Below are positions 14,840 to 23,432 of a DNA stretch of 40,669 nucleotides, piece by piece. Every line of letters begins with the position of its first letter. The first letter of the stretch is position 1. Location: NCBI GenBank assembly GCA_002470465.1, contig DKMD01000042.1, positions 51,332 to 92,000 on the forward strand. Direction: 5' to 3'. The DNA is from Pluralibacter sp. UBA7423. GTDB lineage: Bacteria > Pseudomonadota > Gammaproteobacteria > Enterobacterales > Enterobacteriaceae. The translations under genes were made by a program, and so were the position numbers. Below the pieces are notes generated by a model. That model searched no databases. It saw nothing but the letters and a program-made list of their open reading frames with translations, and was not told the origin of the DNA.

Positions 14840-15475
14840 TTATTCGAAGCAAACGTCCGGATTGTCCGCCAGCGAGACGAAGGTCTTGCTGTTTTTATCC
14901 AGGGTGCGGATCACGCCGCTTTCAATGTCGTACACCCAGCCGTGCAGACGCAGGGCGTTGTCGCGCAGGCCCACAGCCACTGACGGATGCGTCTTGATAT
15001 TGTTCAACTGAGCGATGACGTTCTCTTCCACCATCGCGTTAACTTTATCGGTTTCGTTATCCCAGGTTTTCTTCTCGACTACCGCTCTGGCGGCATCTGC
15101 ATAGTGCAGCCAGTGCGCCACGGCAGGCATAGGATCCAGACACTGGCAGGTCGCAATCGCTTTCATCGCGCCGCAGTTCGAGTGTCCGCAAATGACGATA
15201 TCCGTTACACCCAGTGCGACTACGGCATATTCGATGGTGGCGGAAACGCCGCCCGGCTCCGGGCCGAAAGAAGGAACGATATTCCCTGCGTTACGAATCA
15301 CGAACAGCTGGCCTGGCTCCTGCTGCGTGACCAGCTCCGGCACAAGACGGCTGTCGGAACAGGAAATAAACAGCGCTTTTGGGTTCTGGCTGGAAGCGAG
15401 GCTGCGGAACAGCTCTTTACGCTGCGGGAAAACCTCTTTCTGGAAGTTAAGAAAACCTTCGATGATATGCTGCAT
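14840..15475 (-). CDS. cynT: beta-class carbonic anhydrase, CynT type
   Basis: Interconverts CO2 and bicarbonate in the cytoplasm. Zinc ligands are visible in CSDSRLVPE (Cys and Asp pair) and CGHSNCGAM (His and Cys). The protein reads like E. coli CynT throughout ([43 protein letters not shown]) and has a similar length (211 against 219). The ATG at 15475 is chosen because AGAAGG lies just upstream; the ATG five codons earlier has no ribosome site. In E. coli cynT belongs to the cyanate operon with cynS, but no cyanase is seen here, so it probably serves general bicarbonate supply. Single leftward gene. Confidence 0.9.
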   Translation of the reverse strand: MQHIIEGFLNFQKEVFPQRKELFRSLASSQNPKALFISCSDSRLVPELVTQQEPGQLFVIRNAGNIVPSFGPEPGGVSATIEYAVVALGVTDIVICGHSNCGAMKAIATCQCLDPMPAVAHWLHYADAARAVVEKKTWDNETDKVNAMVEENVIAQLNNIKTHPSVAVGLRDNALRLHGWVYDIESGVIRTLDKNSKTFVSLADNPDVCFE

Positions 15476-15573
15476 AGCACCTTCTCTCATGTTGTATGCG
15501 TATTGTTATGATAAAGATCACACTGCAACTGTCCAGTAAGAGATGCGTAACATAAGCAGTTTCGCCACCCTCG

Positions 15574-15918
15574 CTAAATTCCCTGCGTTGTTCTCCAGTA
15601 GCCAAACCCTGCCACAGCCAGCACGTTGACGACCACGCTCAGCATAAACCAGGTTTTAAATGGCTGTTTCTGCGTTTTGTGGCGAAACATTTGCTGGCCG
15701 AGCAGCGCACCGGGCCAGCCGCCCGCCAGGCCAAACAGCAGCAGCGTTTTTTCCGGTACGCGCTGCCAGCTTTTACGCGCCGCGTATTTATCGGCCCCGT
15801 AAATGACCAGCGTGACGACGCTGGCTAACAGAAACCAGGCCACCGCAGAATGCGCCACGTTCAGGCTTAGCAGGAGCGCCAACAGCAGCAAACCATAACA
15901 GAGATAATTAACTTTCAT
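15574..15918 (-). CDS. DUF1294 family small membrane protein
   Basis: A 114-residue protein with four hydrophobic segments: residues about 5-20, 24-42, 65-80 and 90-108. The central motif YGADKYAARKSWQRVPEKTLLLF followed by GGWPGALLGQQMFRHKT is characteristic of DUF1294. The open frame extends upstream into the neighbouring gene, but the ATG at 15918 has GGAAAGGA ten bases before it. It follows the 210-aa gene by 40 bases and may share its transcript. Function unknown; related domains are sometimes fused to cold-shock domains in other bacteria. Confidence 0.8.
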   Translation of the reverse strand: MKVNYLCYGLLLLALLLSLNVAHSAVAWFLLASVVTLVIYGADKYAARKSWQRVPEKTLLLFGLAGGWPGALLGQQMFRHKTQKQPFKTWFMLSVVVNVLAVAGFGYWRTTQGI

Positions 15919-15958
15919 GGGCGGATATTCCTTTCCGGCAAATATCGAGGTCCGACAA

Positions 15959-16591
15959 TTATTCGCTGACGCGCCGATAAACCGGCACCCTGCGCGTCGT
16001 TCCTGTGAGCGAATCGAACGCGTCCACTTCGGCGGTGGCAATCCTCATGCCGGATTTTCTCAAGGTGGAGACGTCCGCCGCGATGCGCTGCATGCCGAAC
16101 CAGAACAGGCCGTCGAGCGCGGTCACCTGCAGCCCGTTCTCCAGCGCCAGCTTCAGGCGCTCGCGCGGGGGCTTCACCTGCCGGGCTATCTCCTGATACG
16201 GCGTATTCGTCGTCTCGCCTGAGGTCACGCGGCGAATGCGGTTTGAAAAGCGATAGCGGAAGGCGTCAGGGATCTGGCTGAGATCGGTTTTCAGGCTGTA
16301 AACGCAGCCATAGCGGTTATCGCTGATGGTCACGGCTTTGCGGCTGAGCAGCAGTTCAGCGCGCAGGCGGTCGATCAGCTGCGGTGCACGGATGAGCTGC
16401 AAACGAAAAGGCAGCTCGAAGCTGGTCACGTAGTCCACGTTCAGAAGCGCCAGACGCAGGCGTGCTTCGCTGCCGGCCTTTTCCTGGCGACACTCGTCCA
16501 GCACTTCCGCCCACTGCTGAGCAAGCCGTGGCGCTTCATTGATTTCGGTGAACTGGTATTTTTCAATCTGGTAATCGATGCGTGCTGCCAT
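15959..16591 (-). CDS. unrecognised 210-aa protein, possibly with a C-terminal winged helix
   Basis: A soluble basic protein with no signal peptide or membrane segment. The C-terminal 60 residues (DGLFWFGMQRIAADVSTLRKSGMRIATAEVDAF..., ending RRVPVYRRVSE) have the spacing of a small winged helix as seen in phage-type helix-turn-helix domains: a recognition helix STLRKSGM followed by a beta wing TGTTRRVPVYRR. The first 140 residues are not recognised. It lies upstream of the DUF1294 gene on the same strand. A DNA-binding role is a guess from pattern. Codon use matches the GC-rich chromosome, so it is likely native. Confidence 0.6.
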   Translation of the reverse strand: MAARIDYQIEKYQFTEINEAPRLAQQWAEVLDECRQEKAGSEARLRLALLNVDYVTSFELPFRLQLIRAPQLIDRLRAELLLSRKAVTISDNRYGCVYSLKTDLSQIPDAFRYRFSNRIRRVTSGETTNTPYQEIARQVKPPRERLKLALENGLQVTALDGLFWFGMQRIAADVSTLRKSGMRIATAEVDAFDSLTGTTRRVPVYRRVSE

Positions 16592-16772
16592 GGCTGCTTC
16601 CTTACCCGCCTGCCGTCAAAGGTTGCTCACTTTACCGCATAAAACTTATTCAGCGCTATCTCAACCCGTTCGGTATCCTGATGCACGCCTTGATCTGCAT
16701 CCTTTCCGCATCACCACTACAACAGGTCTATGCTTACCGCTGAAGTGACGAATAAAAAACAGAGGCATTGTC

Positions 16773-17003
16773 GTGGATAAAGAATTAATTGATGCGGGCT
16801 ACCGTTTGTATACCGGTGAGAAAATTGACGTCTATTTTAATACCGGCCTTTGCCAACACTCCGGTAACTGCGTGCGGGGCAGCAGCGCGCTGTTTAACCT
16901 GAAGCGTAAACCGTGGATCATGCCGGACAACGTCGATACCCAAACCGTACAGCGCGTAATCGATACCTGCCCGAGCGGGGCGCTGAAATACCGTCTGAAA
17001 TAA
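16773..17003 (+). CDS. yjdI: (4Fe-4S) mono-cluster protein YjdI
   Basis: A 76-residue protein near-identical in pattern to E. coli YjdI: GYRLYTGEKIDVYFNTGLCQ, CQHSGNCVRG, FNLKRKPWIMPD and the closing CPSGALKYR. Three cysteines are conserved (CQHSGNC and CPSG), fitting the ferredoxin-like Fer4_19 family. It starts with GTG, with AGAGG eight bases upstream. It is followed 12 bases later by yjdJ, the same order as in E. coli, though these two genes lie elsewhere in that genome. The role is unknown; an iron-sulfur redox role is the usual prediction. Confidence 0.92.
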   Translation: MDKELIDAGYRLYTGEKIDVYFNTGLCQHSGNCVRGSSALFNLKRKPWIMPDNVDTQTVQRVIDTCPSGALKYRLK

Positions 17004-17015
17004 GCTGAGGGAACC

Positions 17016-17288
17016 ATGGACATTCTGGAAAGCAACACCAGTTTTTACGTTAACGACGCCGACGGCAATCGGGTCGCCGAAGTCGTGTTCGTGCCCACTG
17101 GCGAGCATCTGACAATCATCGAGCACACCGATGTGGATGAAAGTCTGAAGGGCCAGGGCATTGGCAAGCAGCTGGTCGCAAAAGTGGTGGAACGTATGCG
17201 CCGTGAAAACCGCAAAATCATTCCGCTTTGCCCGTTCGCCAAACATGAGTTCGACACCACGCCGGAATACGCCGACATTCGTGCGTAA
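17016..17288 (+). CDS. yjdJ: GNAT-like small N-acetyltransferase YjdJ
   Basis: A 90-residue single-domain acetyltransferase-like protein: [20 protein letters not shown], then [19 protein letters not shown] with the acetyl-CoA binding Q/RGxGxG/A loop (GQGIGK), and [14 protein letters not shown] near the end. Closely matches E. coli YjdJ in order and length. It is in an operon with yjdI, separated by 12 bases that include a ribosome site (GAGGGAACC). Its target is unknown. The short form lacks the N-terminal part of normal GNAT enzymes, as is typical for this branch (COG2388). Confidence 0.92.
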   Translation: MDILESNTSFYVNDADGNRVAEVVFVPTGEHLTIIEHTDVDESLKGQGIGKQLVAKVVERMRRENRKIIPLCPFAKHEFDTTPEYADIRA

Positions 17289-17346
17289 TCTTTTGCCAGT
17301 GGAGAGCGCCTTCTTCGCTGGCAGTTAATTCTCCCGCCATCGCCAT

Positions 17347-18246
17347 TTAGCGTAAATGACGCTGCGCGGCCACTTCCTCCCGAAGATGAGCAATGAATCC
17401 GCTCAGTTTTGGCAGCGGGTGTAAATCCTGACGATACAGCAACGTCACGGGCCTCGGGGCGGGTAACCAGTCGTCCAGCACGCGCACCAGACGGCCATCA
17501 CGAATGTCCTCATTGAGCAAGATTTCCGGCTGCAGCAGCAGGCCCGCCCCGGCGATCGCCGCCATTTTCAGTCCCAGCCCGTCGTTACAGGCCAGCACCG
17601 GATCGCGTCGCCATGGGGTTTCCGCCTCGTAACCCGTGAGGTGCCACTCAGTTCTGGCGGTCCAGATCATGTGGGACAGGCAACGATGCGCGGATAAATC
17701 CGCAGGCGCTTTCGGCACGCCATAGCGGGCAAGGTAGTCCGGCGAAGCGCATATTGCCATCCTGTACTGGCACAGCGGTTTTGCCACCAGGTCGCTGTCG
17801 CGCAGATCGCCAATGCGCACGGCTAAATCAAATCCTTCTTCCAGCAGATTGACCACCCGATTGCTGAGGTCGAGCTCCACCCGCACATCCGGGTAGCGCT
17901 GTAAAAAAGTAGCCACCGCCGGAGCCACCACGCAGGCACCAAAGGAGGTGGGCGCGCTGATGCGCAGCGTACCCGAAGGCGCCGCCCGAAGACGTTCGAC
18001 GGAGGCTTCAGCGGCAGCGACCTGCTCCAGCACCCGTCGACACTCCTCCACGTAAACGCGTCCGGCCTCCGTCAGGCTCTGGCGGCGGGTGGTTCTGTCG
18101 AGCAGGCGCACGTTCAGCGTCGATTCGAGGTGGCTGATATATTTCCCGACCATCACTGCGGAAATCTCCAGCCATGCCGCCGCGCCGGTAAAATTCCCGC
18201 AGTCGGCGACCGCCACGAAAATTTCCATACTGCGAAGCTTATCCAT
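17347..18246 (-). CDS. LysR-family transcriptional regulator
   Basis: About 299 residues from the ATG at 18246 (MDKLRSMEIFVAVADCGNF), the usual start of this subgroup; four extra codons are possible. The N-terminal helix-turn-helix spans residues about 1-65 (FTGAAAWLEISAVMVGKYIS, LNVRLLDRTTRRQSLTEAG). The rest is the periplasmic-binding-like effector domain (SGTLRISAPTSFGACVVAP). It is divergent from the short-chain reductase gene with a 100-base shared spacer, so it is the likely regulator of that gene (inference from the arrangement). The protein belongs to the large CrgA-type subgroup. Confidence 0.9.
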   Translation of the reverse strand: MDKLRSMEIFVAVADCGNFTGAAAWLEISAVMVGKYISHLESTLNVRLLDRTTRRQSLTEAGRVYVEECRRVLEQVAAAEASVERLRAAPSGTLRISAPTSFGACVVAPAVATFLQRYPDVRVELDLSNRVVNLLEEGFDLAVRIGDLRDSDLVAKPLCQYRMAICASPDYLARYGVPKAPADLSAHRCLSHMIWTARTEWHLTGYEAETPWRRDPVLACNDGLGLKMAAIAGAGLLLQPEILLNEDIRDGRLVRVLDDWLPAPRPVTLLYRQDLHPLPKLSGFIAHLREEVAAQRHLR

Positions 18247-18346
18247 ATTACTAACCACGGGTTAAGAATGAATGAACTGACAGACAGTTTATCGCACAGA
18301 TGATTCAGGAAAGAATAACCCCGGGAACAAAAATGAGGAGCTGATA

Positions 18347-18955
18347 ATGAAAATTGTGATTGTGGGTGCCAGCGGAACCCTTGGCCGCGCGGTAGCAGCC
18401 GAACTGGAAAAACAGGGCGAGCACGAGCTGATTCGCGTGGGCCGCCATCATGGCGATCTTCAGGTCGATTTAACCGACGAAGCCAGCGTAGACGCGCTGT
18501 TCGCCTACACCGGAAAAGTCGATGCCATTATCGCGACGATGGGCAACGTGTTCTTTGGCCCGCTGAGCGGGATGACCGCAGAAAACTTTTCCGTGGGCCT
18601 GCAGGACAAGCTGCTCGGCCAGGTACGCCTGGCGCTCAAAGGGCAGCACGTGCTCAATGACGGCGGTTCCATCACCTTAACCAGCGGCATTATTGCCGAT
18701 GAACCCATTGCGCAGGGGGTGAACGCCACCGCCGTTAACGCCGCGCTCGCCGGTTTTGTAAAAGCGGCCGCCTGTGAGCTACCGCGAGGGCTGCGCATCA
18801 ACCTGGTCAGCCCGACAATGCTGACCGAATCTGAAGCCGACTACGGCGCCTTTTTCCCCGGATTCGAAAGCGTTCCGGCAGCGCGTGCGGCAATGGCCTA
18901 TCGTCGCAGCGTGGAAGGCATTCAAAGCGGGCAGGTATTTAAGGTCGGGTATTAA
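18347..18955 (+). CDS. short-chain dehydrogenase/reductase
   Basis: A 202-residue Rossmann-fold protein. GASGTLG at residues 7-13 binds NAD(P)H, and TMGNVFFG matches the NNAG-type position. The usual Ser-Tyr-Lys triad is not complete: there is a SITLTSG strand, but the YxxxK motif is not evident near residue 125. So it may be a reductase-like protein with altered catalysis, as is common in this short (about 200 aa) subgroup. GAGGAG lies just before the ATG. Divergent from the LysR gene, followed by the terminator at 18972-18999. Confidence 0.8.
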   Translation: MKIVIVGASGTLGRAVAAELEKQGEHELIRVGRHHGDLQVDLTDEASVDALFAYTGKVDAIIATMGNVFFGPLSGMTAENFSVGLQDKLLGQVRLALKGQHVLNDGGSITLTSGIIADEPIAQGVNATAVNAALAGFVKAAACELPRGLRINLVSPTMLTESEADYGAFFPGFESVPAARAAMAYRRSVEGIQSGQVFKVGY

Positions 18956-18971
18956 GGTCGAAGGTCAGTGA

Positions 18972-18999
18972 AAAAGGGATCGCATAAGCGATCCCTTTT
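18972..18999. terminator. bidirectional terminator between the reductase gene and yqaE
   Basis: AAAAGGGATCGC pairs perfectly with GCGATCCCTTTT around the loop ATAA. A and T runs flank the stem on either side, so it can end both the rightward reductase transcript and the leftward yqaE transcript. Confidence 0.9.
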
Positions 19000-19005
19000 C
19001 TGTTC

Positions 19006-19164
19006 TTAGTCGCGAGTCTGCACCCAAAATGCGTGGATCAAACCCGGAATATAGCCGAGCAGCGTCAGCACAATATTAATGATAAACGCCCAGCCAAAAC
19101 CTTTGCCGAGCAATACGCCAAGCGGTGGGATCAGAATAGTAAAAACGATACGCCAGAAACCCAT
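19006..19164 (-). CDS. yqaE: YqaE/Pmp3 family small membrane protein
   Basis: A 52-residue protein with two membrane helices: MGFWRIVFTILIPPLGVLLG and AFIINIVLTLLGYIPGLIHAF. This is the classic Pmp3/YqaE (UPF0057) pattern and matches E. coli YqaE closely. It is stress-linked in many bacteria and may regulate membrane potential. In E. coli it lies in the same neighbourhood, ygaU-yqaE-ygaV-ygaP-stpA, which supports the assignment. Leftward gene with the terminator just beyond. Confidence 0.93.
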   Translation of the reverse strand: MGFWRIVFTILIPPLGVLLGKGFGWAFIINIVLTLLGYIPGLIHAFWVQTRD

Positions 19165-19320
19165 ACAAACTCCATGCAATTAAATACCAAAAACAATGAC
19201 TTTAAGCGTAGCCATTGTCGCCCGCATCGCCATTTTCGCCCATCGCGTTTACCCTCTTTTACCTTTGGCCCTGATATGCGCTAAGGTATAACGTCACCCC
19301 CCTAAAAAAAGGAGAGCACA

Positions 19321-19500
19321 ATGTATTCCGTTGGCGATCTGGTGCAGCCCAAAATGGGCGGCCCAAAAATGAAAGTAATCGACGTTCATGGCGATCAGAT
19401 TGTTGCCGTGGCGGCGAATGATGAACAGGGGCAAAAATATACTCTGAAAGCGGTAGATGTTGCACCCTATCAGGAAGACGGGGATTTTGGCGTGTGCTGA
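19321..19500 (+). CDS. YodC family (DUF2158) small protein
   Basis: A 59-residue protein: YSVGDLVQPKMGGPKMKVID, then a short beta strand set, resembling YodC of E. coli (SEEVTVKEGGPRMIV). This is the DUF2158 small SH3-like fold. AGGAG lies seven bases before the ATG. It converges with stpA across a shared hairpin. Its role is unknown. This gene is in the place of ygaV/ygaP of the E. coli order. Confidence 0.82.
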   Translation: MYSVGDLVQPKMGGPKMKVIDVHGDQIVAVAANDEQGQKYTLKAVDVAPYQEDGDFGVC

Positions 19501-19526
19501 AAAAACGGTGAGGGAAACCTCACCGT
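19497..19526 (-). terminator. rho-independent terminator of stpA
   Basis: ACGGTGAGG pairs with CCTCACCGT around GAAA. On the minus strand it is followed by a run of six T residues, fitting the end of stpA. It overlaps the end of the YodC-type gene. Confidence 0.85.
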
Positions 19527-19534
19527 CGCGTACG

Positions 19535-19936
19535 TTAAATCAGAAAATCGTCGAGAGATTTGCCATTGGCAATAGCCTGAGCGATCGGTTTTGGCATTCT
19601 GCCCTGACCCGTCCAGGATTTCTGCTCACCGTTAAGATCGGTGAAACGGTATTTTGCCGGGCGAGCCGCACGTTTTTTACCTGCAGCCGCTGGTGCCGCG
19701 GCATCCCCCAGTAGCTCGTCAGGAGAAATCCCTTCCGCTTTCATAAGCTCCAGCAAGCTGTTGATTTTCTCCTGCTTCTCAGCCAGACTTTCACGTAAAG
19801 TTTCTTCTTCACTGCGTTTTTCTTCAGTCACGATCCTGAATTTTTCCAGCATCTCTTCAAGAACGTCAATGGAGAATTCTCGCGCCATGGCGCGCAGTGT
19901 ACGAATATTATTGAGTTTATGTAACATAACAGACAT
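19535..19936 (-). CDS. stpA: nucleoid protein StpA (H-NS paralogue)
   Basis: 133 residues, with the N-terminal dimerisation helix pair (LNNIRTLRAMAREFSIDVLE), a coiled linker and the C-terminal DNA-binding motif WTGQGRMPKPIAQ, the core Q/RGR hook of the H-NS family. Length and end (KSLDDFLI) match E. coli StpA. It is placed beside alaE and ygaC as in E. coli, which separates it from hns itself, whose neighbours differ. Acts as silencer and RNA chaperone, and can form heteromers with H-NS. Confidence 0.95.
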   Translation of the reverse strand: MSVMLHKLNNIRTLRAMAREFSIDVLEEMLEKFRIVTEEKRSEEETLRESLAEKQEKINSLLELMKAEGISPDELLGDAAAPAAAGKKRAARPAKYRFTDLNGEQKSWTGQGRMPKPIAQAIANGKSLDDFLI

Positions 19937-20613
19937 ATAGTTTTTAAATTCCTTTCCGCTGGCTAAAAAATGATACTAGCGAAATGATTATATTATAATG
20001 AACGCTATTTTTCCACCGACAGCAGGCTAACACCCTCTAATTACATTTTTAATTAAATATATCCCCTACAACATTTTTGTTCGTTTTTTTAAATATCGGC
20101 TCACAGACTATTCTTAATTTGAATAAATGATCCCGGGCAGAAATTTCTTTAATCCCGCATCGAAGGCAAACTCTTTCTTCTTTGTCAGGCGGTTAGCCCG
20201 CCTATCGCCACGCGCCACACCGCATAAATAGTCACAAAAACAGAATGGAAAATCAAACAACAAAGCAGCATAAAAAACCTTAAAAACAACAAGAATAAGA
20301 TTCTTACACTAAAACCACCATCCATGACAGATCCGCTCCAGTAAACCATTCTGAGCACAGCCAGTCACTTTCATAAAAACTCACAACTGACTGATAAATA
20401 TAAATAAATTAAACAATGACAACAAAAATAGCGTCGCAAAGAGAAAAGTTATCGCAACAGAGGATTTTATTGAAAAAAAGGCGATAAATAAAAATCTTTA
20501 GCTAGTTGTTACTTGCAATGCAGACAGATATTCTATGCCAGAAATCAGAGCCAACCCAAAGCACTGTTGAGAAGCCCGATTCCCTGTTTTTCCTTCTATC
20601 AAGGAGCATACCG
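19937..20613. other. AT-rich shared upstream region of stpA and alaE
   Basis: Over 650 bases without a convincing gene, with many A/T runs (TTTTAATTAAATAT, AAATTAAACAATG) that would suit H-NS/StpA binding. The frame reading into alaE is open in part but has no ribosome site before 20614. It should contain both promoters; no single -35/-10 stands out to me. Confidence 0.5.
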
Positions 20614-21051
20614 ATGTTCTCTGCGCAGTCTCGCCTGCGTCATGCGGCAGCAGACACTTTCGCCATGGTGGTCTACTGTTCCGTCGTGAACATGCTGATT
20701 GAAATATTTCTCTCCGGTATGAGCTTTGAGCAGTCACTTTCTTCGCGTCTGGTCGCCATTCCGGTCAACGTCCTGATTGCATGGCCATACGGTTTTTACC
20801 GTGACTGGGTTATGCGTCTCGCCCGTCGTATCAGCCCGGAAAAGTGGATGAAGAGCCTTGCCGATGTGCTGGCCTATGTCACCTTTCAGTCACCGGTCTA
20901 TGTCGTGATCCTGCTTGCTATCGGGGCGAACTGGCATCAGATTGCCGCGGCGGTGAGTTCGAACTTTTTGGTGTCGATGATGATGGGAGCCGTATACGGC
21001 TATTTCCTCGATTACTGCCGTCGTCTGTTTCGCGTCAGCCAGTACGCCTGA
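20614..21051 (+). CDS. alaE: L-alanine exporter AlaE
   Basis: 145 residues with four membrane segments, close to E. coli AlaE (YgaW) along its length ([41 protein letters not shown]). It exports L-alanine across the inner membrane. The ATG at 20614 has AAGGAG seven bases before it and matches the E. coli start MFS. It is divergent from stpA and converges with ygaC, as in E. coli. Confidence 0.95.
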   Translation: MFSAQSRLRHAAADTFAMVVYCSVVNMLIEIFLSGMSFEQSLSSRLVAIPVNVLIAWPYGFYRDWVMRLARRISPEKWMKSLADVLAYVTFQSPVYVVILLAIGANWHQIAAAVSSNFLVSMMMGAVYGYFLDYCRRLFRVSQYA

Positions 21052-21089
21052 CGCTAAGTACCGCGACTGGCCTGATGCCAGTCGTCGGC

Positions 21090-21434
21090 TTATTGTCCTT
21101 CGCCAAACAATCCATTCAGGAAACGTTCGAGCGCAATACGCGAGCTGAAGCCGTGCGGTATTCCATAATGCTCCTGCGCATCGCCGCCTAAATAGAGCGG
21201 AAACTGTTGATAATGGTCGCAGGTTTTAATTTCTGAAGCCGGATCTGCCAGCAAATAGCTGCGCTCTTTGAGTGCCGGATGAATAATCAGCGCCGTTCTG
21301 CCCATCCTTGCTTCGCGATTCACATAGACATAATTATCGCCACGGCGATAGCCGTAAATTTTCTGCGTCACTTCGTCCATCGTGAATCCGACTTTTTCAA
21401 GAACGCGCGCCACCTCATCAGGTCGTAAATACAT
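21090..21434 (-). CDS. ygaC: YgaC family protein (DUF2002)
   Basis: 114 residues matching E. coli YgaC in pattern: [46 protein letters not shown] and the end [12 protein letters not shown]. In E. coli it is Fur-regulated; I did not confirm a Fur box here. The structure is known to be a small alpha/beta fold, the function is not. It lies between alaE and ygaM, the conserved order. Confidence 0.93.
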   Translation of the reverse strand: MYLRPDEVARVLEKVGFTMDEVTQKIYGYRRGDNYVYVNREARMGRTALIIHPALKERSYLLADPASEIKTCDHYQQFPLYLGGDAQEHYGIPHGFSSRIALERFLNGLFGEGQ

Positions 21435-21594
21435 ATGCTTTCCTCGTTATCCTGTACAGCCACGCCACCTTACAGTATTCAGCAATAGCATCGCTTTCAG
21501 AAAAATCCATAAACGGCGTGATAAGGCGTGATTCACCTCCGGGGAATAAAATCTGTCCTAAGCTTAATGTCATCGTTCACCAAGGGAGGATCCC

Positions 21595-21921
21595 ATGTTT
21601 AACAGACCTAATCGTAATGATGTAGACGAGGGCGTTGAGGATATTCATAACGACGTCAGCCAGCTGGCTGATTCGCTTGAAGAGGTACTCAAATCCTGGG
21701 GCAGCGATGCCAAGGATGAAGCGGATGCCGCACAGCGCAAAGCAAAATCGCTGCTGCGCGAAACGCGCGCCAGAATGCAGGGGCGTACCCGTGTGCATCA
21801 GGCTGCCCGCGACGCAGCAGGCTGCGCGGACACCTTCGTACGGGACAAACCCTGGCAGAGCGTGGGGGCTGCGGCCGCCATCGGCATCTTTATTGGCGCT
21901 TTACTGAGTTTGCGTCGATAA
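21595..21921 (+). CDS. ygaM: DUF883 family protein YgaM (ribosome/membrane-tail family)
   Basis: 108 residues: a long N-terminal amphipathic region (VEDIHNDVSQLADSLEEVL), a helical middle rich in Arg/Ala and a C-terminal membrane anchor (SVGAAAAIGIFIGALLS). This is the ElaB/YqjD/YgaM layout; relatives tether ribosomes to the membrane in stationary phase. AGGGAGGAT lies before the ATG. In E. coli ygaM directly precedes nrdH; here the MocR/AhpD-type pair intervenes. Confidence 0.93.
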   Translation: MFNRPNRNDVDEGVEDIHNDVSQLADSLEEVLKSWGSDAKDEADAAQRKAKSLLRETRARMQGRTRVHQAARDAAGCADTFVRDKPWQSVGAAAAIGIFIGALLSLRR

Positions 21922-21985
21922 TTAAAGCGTAATGCTGATAATAAATACGCGTCCGCCCCGGCAGGCTTCTGGTCTGTCGGGGCTT

Positions 21986-23362
21986 TTATTTTGCCTGGGC
22001 GATGACGTTCGCCAGCATCCGCACCTGCTGTCGGGCCATCGCCAGGTTTGCGATATTGGTGAAGCTCATGAGTAATCCTTTTTCACCCACGCTGTTCATT
22101 CGCCAGTCGCTCAGCGCCTGCACCGCCAGACGAGCTTCGCGACCGCGTTGCGCCAGTTCACGATCGTCGCCGTCAACCGGCATCACCAGCTGAATGCCGC
22201 CCTGCTGTGGCTTCACCCTGAAACCCTGCTCCGTCAGCGCCTGCTCCAGCCATTGCCTGCGCTGCGCGTAATGCAGCCGCATTTTTTTCAGATGGCGCCA
22301 GAAATGGCCCTCGCGCATAAAATCCGCCAGCGTCATTTGCCACAGCAACGGCACGCCGCAGGCCGCCAGCGAAGCCTGTTCGCGGAACGCAGCCACCTGA
22401 GGCAGCGGCACCACCAGCCATGCAGTGCGAAGCGCAGGGAACATCGCCTTGCTGAACGTTCCGGCGTAAATCACCCGCTGCGGTGCATCGAGGCTTTTGA
22501 TCGGCGGCAGCGGTTTGCCCTGGTAACGAAACTCGCTGTCATAATCATCTTCAATAATCCACGCCTCGCGCTGTGCGGCCCACTCCAGAAGCTGGTGTCG
22601 ACGAGGCAGCGACAGCGCCACGCCAAGCGGGCTCTGGTGAGCAGGCGTTAACAGCGCAAAACGTGCATCGGTTGCCGTTCTGACGCCTTCCTCCACGCAC
22701 AGCCCTTCGTCATCCACCGGCACCGGGCAACAGACCATTCCCTGACGCGCAATCAGCGGGCGAATCAGTGGAAAACCCGGATCTTCGAGCCAGATCTTAT
22801 CCCCCAACCTGCCTAGCGTTTGCAGAATAAGCGTCATTGAAGCCGCAAAACCGGTGGTGATAAAGACCTGTTCCGGAAGACACTCAATACTTCTGGAAAA
22901 GCGCAGGTATTCGACAATCGCCGAGCGCAGCGCTATTTCACCGCACACGTCACCAAGCGCCAGATCGAAGCGGGTTTGCGTGCGCAGCCGTCGTCCCATC
23001 ACTCTGGCCCATAGTACACGCGGAAAGAGATCGAGCGCGGGGAGCCCCATCTGAAACGGCTGAGGTTCAGGCTGTTCGCCGCCGTACCACACCGGCTCCG
23101 TGACCGCCGGACCTGGCACCACACCTGCGCTGACAAAAGTTCCCGCCTGCCCGCGCCGCTCAAGCCAGCCCTGCGCCACCAGCTCCCCATACGCCGCTTC
23201 CACCGTTGCGCGTGACACGCCGAGCTCCTGCGCATACACGCGGCTGGCGGGCAACCTCTTCCCGGGCTGGAGTTCGCCCTGTTCAATGGCTGATTTAAGC
23301 TGGCGAGCAAGCTGTTGATAGCGTGGCCCGCGTGAAATATCCTTCATGGTCTGGTTTTTCAC
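21986..23362 (-). CDS. MocR/PdxR-type transcriptional regulator (GntR + aminotransferase domain)
   Basis: 458 residues with a GntR winged helix (about 10-75; ALKSAIEQ..., LQPGKRLPASRVYAQELGVS) and a class I aminotransferase-like domain (about 100-450). The PLP lysine is in YAGTFSKAMFPALR. The start is GTG at 23362 or ATG at 23347 (MKDISRGPRYQQL); neither has a strong ribosome site. It is divergent from the AhpD-like gene with a short spacer, so it most likely regulates that gene. MocR proteins sense PLP or amino-acid adducts. Not part of the E. coli neighbourhood. Confidence 0.9.
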   Translation of the reverse strand: MKNQTMKDISRGPRYQQLARQLKSAIEQGELQPGKRLPASRVYAQELGVSRATVEAAYGELVAQGWLERRGQAGTFVSAGVVPGPAVTEPVWYGGEQPEPQPFQMGLPALDLFPRVLWARVMGRRLRTQTRFDLALGDVCGEIALRSAIVEYLRFSRSIECLPEQVFITTGFAASMTLILQTLGRLGDKIWLEDPGFPLIRPLIARQGMVCCPVPVDDEGLCVEEGVRTATDARFALLTPAHQSPLGVALSLPRRHQLLEWAAQREAWIIEDDYDSEFRYQGKPLPPIKSLDAPQRVIYAGTFSKAMFPALRTAWLVVPLPQVAAFREQASLAACGVPLLWQMTLADFMREGHFWRHLKKMRLHYAQRRQWLEQALTEQGFRVKPQQGGIQLVMPVDGDDRELAQRGREARLAVQALSDWRMNSVGEKGLLMSFTNIANLAMARQQVRMLANVIAQAK

Positions 23363-23432
23363 TCAAAATATGGCTCTCGTGTGCAGACCATTATAGTGCC
23401 AGAATTTCGTCATCGTTAAGAGGAGAAACCCC

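Noticed and set aside
14724..15011. 95-codon rightward frame into the carbonic anhydrase gene
   Set aside because: Its second half is antisense to a solid gene and its first half has no ribosome site or leader peptide features.
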